Under the pieces are notes generated by a model, which saw only the letters and a program-made list of their open reading frames with translations, did not search any database and was not told the origin of the DNA. 42,500 nt of DNA, from the NCBI GenBank assembly GCA_905221605.1, contig CAJNDS010001079.1:437501-480000 (forward strand). The letters run 5' to 3'. This document shows, piece by piece, positions 1 through 9,495 of the stretch; the stretch's first letter is position 1, and each line of letters begins with the position of its first letter. The stretch is from Symbiodinium natans (Eukaryota; Sar; Dinophyceae; Suessiales; Symbiodiniaceae). A program made the position numbers and the translations under genes.

Positions 1-57
1 GGGTTTAGGGTTTAGGGTTCAGGGTTTAGGGTTTAGGGTTTAGGGTTTTAGGGTTTT
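1..57 (+). repeat. Telomeric TTTAGGG array at window edge
   Basis: Eight units, some with an extra T. Orientation is the opposite of a left chromosome end, so it is interstitial. Confidence 0.9.
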
Positions 58-62
58 AGGGT

Positions 63-583
63 CCGCCGACCCTGGCGGCGTGTTGGATAGGTTTCTGGAG
101 GTGAAAACCTCCCTTTTTCCCTCCTTACCCCCCCAAAACGTGGGGGGGGAGGGGTGAAGGGGGGGGGGGGGGGGGGGGGGGTACCCCGGCAGCTTTTCCG
201 TGGAGGGCCAGGCGACCCACACCGCGTAAACTCATAGACCATAGGCGGTTTCGCACAAAGCATAGGGGCTTTTTTGGCAAACCACCCCAACCCCCTTCCC
301 CCCCCCCACCCCCCTACCCCCCCCTACCCCCCCCCTGCCCCCCCCCTACCCCCCCCATCGTAATCGGCATCAAAGAGGGCCTTTGTTCAACAAATTGCCC
401 CATTTGGGTCCTGGTGCTACCCCCTACCCCCCCCCACGTTTCACAGAGGCGCGAGCGTCTCACAACTTTTTGGGATTCTGCCGAGCAGGCTGCGATGCTC
501 TTCGAACCATGCGATGAGGAAAGCATCCTTTGAGCCGACGAGCGGGTTTAGACCTTTCAACTATGCTCTGGCGGGGTCGGCGG
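63..583. other. Segment bounded by a 10-nt inverted repeat, C/G-tract rich
   Basis: CCGCCGACCC (63-72) and GGGTCGGCGG (574-583) flank a stretch dominated by long C and G runs (120-180, 295-355, 420-440). No exon seen; possibly an element, but the repeat is short. Confidence 0.3.
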
Positions 584-782
584 CTTGAGCCGGAGGCTCT
601 TAAATTTAGGGTTTTAGGGTTTAGGGTTTAGGGATCAGGGTTTAGGGTTTAGGGTTCTTTCAGGTTCAGGGACATCAGGACTCAGGTTTTAGCCAGGGTT
701 CACGGCTCAGGGACCGGGGCTTATGGCAGCTGCGGCCTCACTGGCCTTGGTGATCATGACCGTGGTCCTGCCGGTATATCAT

Positions 783-853
783 ATAGGCGCCTTAATAATT
801 AGAACAGGGTTTTGGGGGTTCTTATCGCATACTTATGAAGGGACCATAAGGGA
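783..853. mobile_element. MITE-2 remnant
   Basis: ATAGGCGCCTTAATAATTAG at the left and GAAGGGACCATAAGGGAA further in, as in other MITE-2 copies; the right end is lost where MITE-1 begins. Confidence 0.6.
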
Positions 854-855
854 AC

Positions 856-980
856 ACTTATGAAACAATTATCACTGTACTCATAGCCCACTTATAAGCA
901 CCTTGAGTGCCCTAACATGGTTATAGTTGGGTTAGAAGTACAGCTAGTATTGAGCGAGTAAGTACCCTGAACCTCCAAGT
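856..980. mobile_element. MITE-1 copy, left end truncated
   Basis: Shares CCCACTTATAAGCACCTTGA and the right terminus TACCCTGAACCTCCAAGT with other MITE-1 copies. Its left end is replaced by a MITE-2 remnant. Confidence 0.7.
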
Positions 981-1136
981 CTTCGGACTCTGGTGCTTCG
1001 GGCTTCGTATTCTGGGCTCCTGTACGACCGTCCCCCTGACTACCCCCAACCTTCCCGAAAGGCCCTTAGTTGCATCTTCTTCGGGCCTTCCTTTGAGCAA
1101 GGTGGGCAAGAATGAGAACCGGACCTCGACCCTGAC

Positions 1137-1193
1137 TAGGGTCCTGTCAATGAGGAGGGCAGAGGACACCAGGTACAAGTCCATCTTGCCGAC
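1137..1193 (-). CDS. Gene A exon A12 (membrane segment)
   Basis: VGKMDLYLVSSALLIDRTL after acceptor ACAAAG, donor CTA/GTCAGG. The same frame stays open to about 1051, so a longer exon (1051-1193) ending at AAG/GTTGGG is possible; an upstream acceptor at 1211 is also possible. Confidence 0.6.
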
Positions 1194-4100
1194 CTTTGTC
1201 TCTGCTTCAAACTGGATCTAGGCTTCGGGGGGTTCCTGCATTCTAATTTTAATGCTGAATGCCTCGGATCGTCTGTACCCTGAAAACGAAAACCCCTCAA
1301 AATTTGTGACCTCAGGACCCTATAATCCCTCAAAACAAGCCCGAAAACCCTGATCACCCTGAAAGAGCCTCAAACCCAAACCTCAAACCTCGAAACGTAA
1401 AAAAGCTTCAAACCCTCCAGCCGCTAGCGCGCCTCAATCCCCTATGAAACGAAAGGCAGCGTTTAGGGTTTTGGGTTTAGGGTTTAGGGCTTAGGGTTTT
1501 GGGTTTTGGGTTTAGGGCTTAGGGTGTGGATTGTGGCCCTATAGCACCAACTGCAGCTCGAAGTATCCAGAAGCCTCCAAGCACTCTCAACCCAAAACCC
1601 TAAACCCCAAAACCCCTAAACCCTAAACCCTAAACCCCTACCCTAAACCCTAAACCCTGAGGCCACTGGCTGTGAGCTCAACCAGGTCGCGTACATCCTG
1701 CATGCAGGATTTCGAGGCTTCGGGTGCTGAGCGTTTAGGATTGCAGCTTAGGGTTTAAGGTTTAGGGTTTAGGGTTTAGGGTTCAGGGTTTAGGGTTTAG
1801 GGTTTAGGGTTTGGGGCTTAGGGCCTCTTTCTGGGGATGTGGGCAGGGGTTTGGGGGACGAGATAGGGTTTAGGGTTCTGAGGCCTTCAACCTCCACATA
1901 TGGGCGGGGGGGAGGGGGAGGGCTGGTGGAAACCCTGAATCCGAAAACTAGGTGTACTAATAAAGTGGCACGTGGCCCAGGAACTCGCTTTCAACCCCTA
2001 AACCCAACTAAGCCCCAAACCCCAAACCCCAAACCCGAAACCTTAAACCCTACATCCTAAACCCTAAACCCTAAACCCCAAACCCTAAACCCCAAAGCCA
2101 GATCCACCCTCAACCCCCTACAGCCGCGGCCTCGCGGTAGAGGCGAAACTGCGCCACGCGCATGTCCTGCTCCTGGAACTCGCGCTCCTGGTCATGGGGT
2201 TTGGGCTTTAGGGCTTTAGGGCTTTAGGGCTTTAGGGCTTTAGGGCTTTAGGGCTTTTGGGCTTTAGGGCTTTAGGGCTTTAGGGCTTTAGGGCTTAGGG
2301 CTTAGGGCTTAGGGCTTAGGGCTTAGTGCTTAGGGCTTAGGGGTGAGCATGCGAAGCTGAAGCAAGGGCTGCTGTGGGGGTCTGCTGTATTGTGTTTTTG
2401 GGGTCACGGACTAAAGTAGCCAGGATCATCAAACATGGACGGGGCGAATTCCCGACAAACAAGGTTATAATGCTGCCACTCAAGATACCCTACCACCCTA
2501 AACCCTAAACCCTAAACCCTAAACCCTAAACCCTAAACCCTAAACCCTAAACCCTAAACCCTAAACCCTGAACCCTGAACCCTGAACCCTGAACCCTGAA
2601 CCCTAACCCTATGCGTATAACCCCCCCTAAAGCTGCAACCGGCCCTGGCAACTCCAGGCCTGCAACGAAAAGCTCGAACACCCCAGCTACGTCTCCAAAG
2701 ACCAGAAGTCGAGGTGATGGCCTACATCCTTAGCCCTAAATCCTTAACCCTCAACCCTTTTCCCTAAACCCTTTATGATGAGCCCCCCCTGACCCCCTCC
2801 CCCCCCCCCCCCTAAAAAAAAAAAAAAAAAACAGCCTGCTTCAGCTTCTTGTCGAACATGAAATTCTTCCGGTTGAACTTGAAGAGTGCCTGCGTGGCGC
2901 TTACGATTCCTAATAGGGTGTGGTTTAGGATTTAGGGCTTAGGGCTTAGGGCTTGGGCTTTAGGGTTTAGGGCTTAGGGCTTAGGGCTTAGGGCTTAGGG
3001 CTTAGGGCTTAGGCTTTAGGGTTTAGGGTTTAGGGTTTGGGGTTTGGGGTTTGGGGTTTGGGGGTTTAGGGTGCATCCCCCCCCTTTTAAGGGACTTGTA
3101 AAGGAATCCCCCCCCCCCCCTGGTCAAAGGGAGTTGCTGGATGTCAAGGCGTTTGGATGCCACAATGGACCGGCCTAGGCCACCCAGACCCTAACAAAAG
3201 ACGGCGGGCTGAGGCATTAAGCTTAGGGTTTAGGGTTGAGGGTTTAGGGTTTAGGGTTTAGGGTTTTGGGTTTAGGGTTTTGGGGTTCAGAGTTGTGGCT
3301 TCTCAAGAGAATCATGCTCGGACCGCCTCAGACTGTACCCCCTAGGAGCTTCCCGCAAAACACTCCGAATATGGCCCTTAGATTCCCTTAGAGGATCAAT
3401 CAAAAGGGGTCCCAAACCAAGGGTTCCAAGGTAAAGTCCCATGAGCTTCTTGGGCCTAAGGGTTTAGGGTTTAGGGTTTAGGGTTTAGGGTTTAGGGTTT
3501 AGGGTTTAGGGTTAGGGTTCTTAGGGTTCAGGAGCTGTTACAGAAGTATGGCAACTTCCGACGAGCTCAAGCTGGTCTCAGGAGGCTCCTGTGGGCTTTG
3601 TGGGACAGGAGATTCGGATGGTATAGGGTTTAAGGTTTAGGGTTTAGGGTTTAGGGTTTAGGGTTTAGGGTTTAGGGTTTAGGGTTTAGGGTTTAGGGTT
3701 TAGGGTTTAGGGTTTAGGGTTTAGGGTTTAGGGTTTAGGGATGTGAGCTTCGAAGTACTGGAAGCTGCCTTTTTCGAGCATTGTCGACCGGGAACGCTTA
3801 GCACTCGCCCGGCTGAGTGAAACACTGAGCCCCTAGAGCATTCAACTCTGACGGCACATGAATGAACACATTGTGAGCCACACAGCGCTGCTAAGATAAG
3901 GTGGGGAGGTGAATTGGAACAGGTACTAGCACTGTTTAAGATCTCAGCCTTTAGAGGGAGTGTTGTAATCTTGCTGATTTTTGCAAAAGCCCCCCCTCCC
4001 CCCGGAAAGAAAACTCGCCCCCCAACGTGGGCAGCCCCGCCCTCAGTTCACAAAATCCAGTCCCCCGGCTTAAGGAAACCCCCCCCTTCCAATATGAAAT

Positions 4101-7100
4101 CCAGCGCATCAATTTCCGAAAGGCACTGCCGTCAGTTGCTGTTGAGGGGCTGGATGTCTTGCAATTCATGTCACCTCCAGACCCTTCAGATCCCCCTCAG
4201 ATCCCCAGATGCCCAATCCAGGTCCTTGCCCCGCGTGGTCCCCTCCTCTAGACAAATATAAACAAATCTAGAAATATCTAGGATCATCTAGAAGTGTCTA
4301 GAAATATCTAGAAAATACAAAATATCCAGAAAAATGTCTAGAAATATCTAGAAAGACAAAAAGAGACATCTAGAAAATACAAAGAAATATCTAGAAACAT
4401 TTTATATAAAGATATCTAGAAGAATTAGAAATATCTCGAGAAATATCTAGAAATATCTAGAAAATGCATATAAAAATCTCGAAATATCTACAAGAATCTC
4501 TAGAAATATCGAGAAAATATCTATCTAGAAAATATCAAAAAATTGGAAAATATCTGGAAATATCTGGAAATATCTACAAGAATATCAAGAAATATCTAGA
4601 ACAAAATTTGCAAGAAATATCTAGAAAAACATCCCGAAATATCTAAAAATATATCTAGACACATCTGGAAAATACATAGAAATATCTAGAAGAATATCTA
4701 GTAATATCTAGAAAATCAAGAAAAATTTAGAAAATATCTAGGAAGATCTAAAACATATGTGTATATATATATATATAGAAAATCTAGAAAATATAAGAAC
4801 AAACCTGGAAAGCTCACAGAAATACATACAGAAATATCTGGAAGGCTTCGAGGCCTAGGAGTCCCTAAACCCTAAACCCTAAACCCTAAACCCGAAACCC
4901 TAAACCCTAAACCCTAAACCCTAAACCCTAAACCCTAAACCTAAACCCTAAACCCTAAACTCGCACATCTGGAAGTTTAAGTCTTGGAGGAATGGGATTC
5001 ACCAAGGGCTTAGGGTCTGAGCCCTGCAATCCCAAACCTACGACGCTTGCGCGGCTCAGGGCGCAGAGCTCTTCACGCTGGCGCCGGGCCTGGGGAGGGG
5101 CGTTTGGGGTTTAGGGTTTAGGGTTTAGCGTTTAGGGTTTAGGGTTTAGGGTTTGGGGTTTGGGGTTTAGGGTTTAGGGTAGTCACGGCCTGGGCTTCAG
5201 GGTTTAGGCTTCAGGGTTTGCACTTCGGGCTATTGGTACTTTGTAGGGGGGCAGCTCGCTGGATCTTGACCTCGAGCGAGAACGGACACGCTCTTGCGGG
5301 GTGTTTTGCGCGGCTCTTCTACTTGGAGGTTCATGGTACTTATGAACCAATTATAGCTGTACTTACAACTGTACTTATGACCATACTGGAACACTTAAGG
5401 GGCCTGTAAGTGGGTTGTAAGTACAGGCATAATTGGTTAATAAGTACCATGAACCTTCAAGTAGATTCCACTTGGAAGTCTTATGCGTCCACTGCACTTG
5501 CATGCACCAACTTCTGGCTCACCAGCAAGCCAAGGTGCGTCGGGGTTTTGGGTTCAGGGTTCAGGTTTAGGGTTCATAGGGATTAGGGTTCATAGGGTTT
5601 AGGGTTTAGGGTTCATAGGGCTTAGGGTTTGGGTTTAGGGTTTAGGGTTTAGGGTTTAGGGTTTAGGGTTTAGGGTTTAGGGTTTAGGGTTTAGGGTTTA
5701 GGGTTTAGGGTTTAGGGTTTAGGGTTTAGGGTTTAGGGTTTAGGGTTTAGGCTTTAGGCTTTAGGCTTTAGGCTTTAGGCTTTAGGCTTTAGGGCTTAGG
5801 GCTTAGGGTTTAGGGTTTAGTGCTTAGGGCTTAGGGCTTAGGGTTCAGGATTTAGGGCTGAGGGCTTAGGGTTAGAATTGAAGGCGACACCATGAGCCCA
5901 AACACACTTTGAGGTGCGGGCGCCTTGTTTTGCGGTTTAAGTTTTTGGCCTTGTGCCACTGGGTTTTGGCTGTCAGGTTTGAGGCTGATGTGTTGTGGGC
6001 TCAGCGTCGCCTGGTGAGCTGAGCAAGGCTTGAGCGGTCTCTGCAATGCCCTTGTCACACGTCCCCAAAGCCACTAAGGCGTCGACTTTTTGATCGTGAG
6101 AGAATGCAGCGAGGGTTGCAAAAGCAGTGAGACCTCCCACCTGAACACATCAGAGCTGCGCTTCGGGGAGCAGCGCGGCCGCACTCATGGAGGTGCGCAG
6201 TAGCCGCAAGCCCACATCCTCGCAGCTTCTTGCAGGAGTGACCCTGGGTGGAGACAGGTCCTCAGGAGGAGTCACGTCTGACGAGCCAAGCACAGCCGGC
6301 GCTGGCTCCGTCCGGCGCCCGCCCGCAACCTCCGGCGCGCAAGAGCTCATCTGGGGCAAGGGTGGGTTCAGGTGCATTGTCTAGGCCCTTTGGCGAGGGG
6401 TTCAGGGTATGAAGAATTCAATTCTTCTTGTCAAGCTCAGCCACTCTTAAACCTCTGTAGCACAGTCCTTACTCAGGGTTCTTAAACACCAAAGCTTAGT
6501 CCCAGACAGCTCCTGTCTTCCTGGCACGGCGCTTCTTCGCCTGCACTAAGAGTAGTGTTGCAGCGGAGGGAATCCCGTGCCCTGTGCTACACTGCATTCT
6601 GGTACTAGACTCTACTTTGCCACGCTATAGCGCAACCACAAGGCATGATACTTTACTTGACGACGTACACGAAACTAATCCATTTTTGGCGCGATAACTC
6701 AAGAAGGAGGAAAGCTAGTGTAGTACAGCATAGCATATGCGATGCACCATGACACGATTACTACCGGCTTTTGCGCAACATGTGGATACAGGAGGCATCT
6801 GATGCTGAGACCCGGCAGCACCGCGCCCACAATCTTACAGTAGACTTCGTGCAACAAAAGGTATAGTGAACCTTCAACCCGGAACTCTGGAACTCTTCTC
6901 TCCCCGTTTGCCTTTGTCTTCTGCTTTGGTGGTGCAACGTTGTCCTTCGCAGCGTTGTCCTTCGCAGCTTCCTCTCGTAGCCCATGGCTGGGAGGAGCGC
7001 TATACATACCAGTGCTATACCATGTGCACGACGAACTCCTTTTGCTAGACGTCGCACACTACCCCCAAAGGCTTCCTAAAACTTCAGCCGGTCTTCACCC

Positions 7101-9455
7101 TTCGGCCCTCCACCTACAAAACAACCATTGGGCAGTTCTCTGAATTAGGGTCCCTATTTTGGGGTCCTTATTACCAAAAAACCCCTAAACCCCTAAACCC
7201 CTAAACCCCTAAACCCCTAAACCCCTAAACCCCTAAACCCCTAAACCCCTAAACCCCTAAACCCCTAAACAACCCTAAAACCTTAACCCTAAAACCTTAA
7301 CCCTAAAACCTTAACCCTAAAACCTTAACCCTAAAACCTTAACCCTAAAACCTTAACCCTAAAACCTTAACCCTAAATGGTAAACCCTAAAACCTTAACC
7401 CTAAATCGTAAACCCTACATCGTAAACCCAATAGCTCCTGCCATCCTTCAGGGGCCAACTTTGGAGTGCAGAGTGGGGGTTTGGGGGTGTAGGGGTTTAG
7501 GGGTTTAGGGGTTGAGGGGTTTAGGGGTTGAGGGGTTTAGGGGTTGAGGGGTTGAGGGGTTTAGGGTTTAGGGCTTAGGGTTTAGGGTTTAAGGGAACCT
7601 TCAATCTGGGCTTGCCTCGAGGTTGTTGTCGACTGTGCGGCGTTCGTGCTGCTCCTTTGTTATCGCTGCACTTAGCTTAAGGATTAAAGATTGAAAGGGG
7701 CCGTTGCATGACGGTGCGGATTAAGCCCGAAACAGAGCCTAGACCCCAAACGGAGGGGCTTCTTGGGTTTGGAGGCTTGGGTCGTGGGCCGTCTGCCTTT
7801 ACACGGAAACCCAAAGTCTGCCTGTGAGGGTTTAAGACAATAACAAGCCTTTCGCGCTGCCCAGACCTCACTAACATGCCACACCATGTGAATGGAGAAG
7901 TATTCGGATTCGGGCTTTCCAGAACACACAAACCAAACGGCATCAATCATTGGAGCTCCAGATGCACTCCGGACAGCATGTCCACACCGTGGAAGACTAT
8001 AAGTATGTAGCATTGTCGAACTCAGGGCCATCTAGGCCGGCATGCAGAACTTGCTCAAATCTCATCCAACCTCATACGACCATCATACCCTGAACCCTAA
8101 ACCCTAAACACTCAGCTCAAACCCCTCATCCTGACCCTCAACCCGAGACCTTGAACCCCAAAACTCCTGAACCCCCAACCGCTAAACCCTTTACACCCTA
8201 AACCCCAAACCCCCCAACCCCGGGTAGGGGATCAAAAAATTTTTTTGGTATCAAAAAATAATTTATCTCTAGCCGGATCAAAAAACTTATTTGGGATCAA
8301 AAACTAATTTACTGAAGGCTTCGAAGGCTTCTTGCAAGCGGAACGGAGGCTGTAAACGCTCAGAAATGCAGCAGTTCTGGCCGTTCGCAAGCTCTAAATA
8401 CCGAAAAAAACAGCATTTTTGCACATTTCAGAGTTTCCAGAGAGGCTGCAGATATTGTTTGTAGCAGCACTTCTGCGCTTTCAGAGCACTGCAGCATTTC
8501 TGAGTTTCCAGAGGCTGCAAATACGGAAAATAGCAGCATTTCTGCGATTTCAGAGGCTGGAAATACTGTAAATAGCAGCATTTCTGAGTTTGCAGAGGCT
8601 GCAAATCAATGCTGGCATCTTGGCATTAGAAGTTTCAAAAATGCGTATACTCTGAAGCATGTATATTCTGGAATAGTATTGTGGAAATTCTTGTATAATA
8701 TTGTATGACATTGTATATTCTTGCATATTGTATATATTGTTGAGTATTATTGTATTGTCTTGTATTTTCTTATGTTTTGTGTGATATTGCATATTATTGC
8801 ATATTATTGAATGTTATTGTATGTTTTTCAAATTATTGTATATTGTTCTCTTTTCTTGTAGGTTACTGTATATTATTGTATATTCTTGAATTTTCTTTGT
8901 ATATTATTGCAGATTACTCTATATTATAGTATATTATTGTATATTCTTGTATATTATTGTCTACTATTGTATATCTACTATTGTATATTATTGTAGTTTT
9001 TTGTACACTATTTTATATTGTTGTATGTCTTGCTGTACATCTTTTGTATATTTTTGAAAAATATTGTATATACGGGTGTATATTTTTGTATATTTTTGTA
9101 CATTATTGTATATTGTTGTTTATTATTGAATATTATTGTCAACTACTGAAAATAATTGTAAGTTATTCTTTGTTACGTGTATATTGCTGCATATTCTTGT
9201 ACATACTTGCATATTGTTGTCTTTTTGTGTGTTATTGTATATTATTGCATCGTTTTGTAATATATATATATATATATATATATCATTGTATCTTACTGTG
9301 TCTTCATTTTTTTTTGCAAAAAAGTGCTCGCATCAGAAGGATTCATGTGCTTTGAAGCAAGCTTGCCCGGACTAAGAAAACAGCGGGGGGGTTGGGGGGG
9401 GGGGGGGGGTTTGGGGGGGGGTTGGGGGGGGGGGGGGGGGGGGGGGGGGGGTGGG

Positions 9456-9495
<40 letters not shown>

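Noticed and set aside
1-57. Left edge of the window as a real chromosome end
   Set aside because: A left telomere would read CCCTAAA on the plus strand; here it reads TTTAGGG, and identical arrays occur throughout.
730-773. Plus-strand exon AAAASLALVIMTVVLP
   Set aside because: Good splice sites and hydrophobic, but isolated, opposite to gene A and also open on the other strand; not enough support.
2196-2342. CRISPR-like array
   Set aside because: Units are 7-8 nt with no spacers; these are telomeric variants.
8957-9375. Hydrophobic Tyr/Ile/Leu ORF resembling a membrane protein
   Set aside because: It is the TATATTATTG minisatellite read in one frame.
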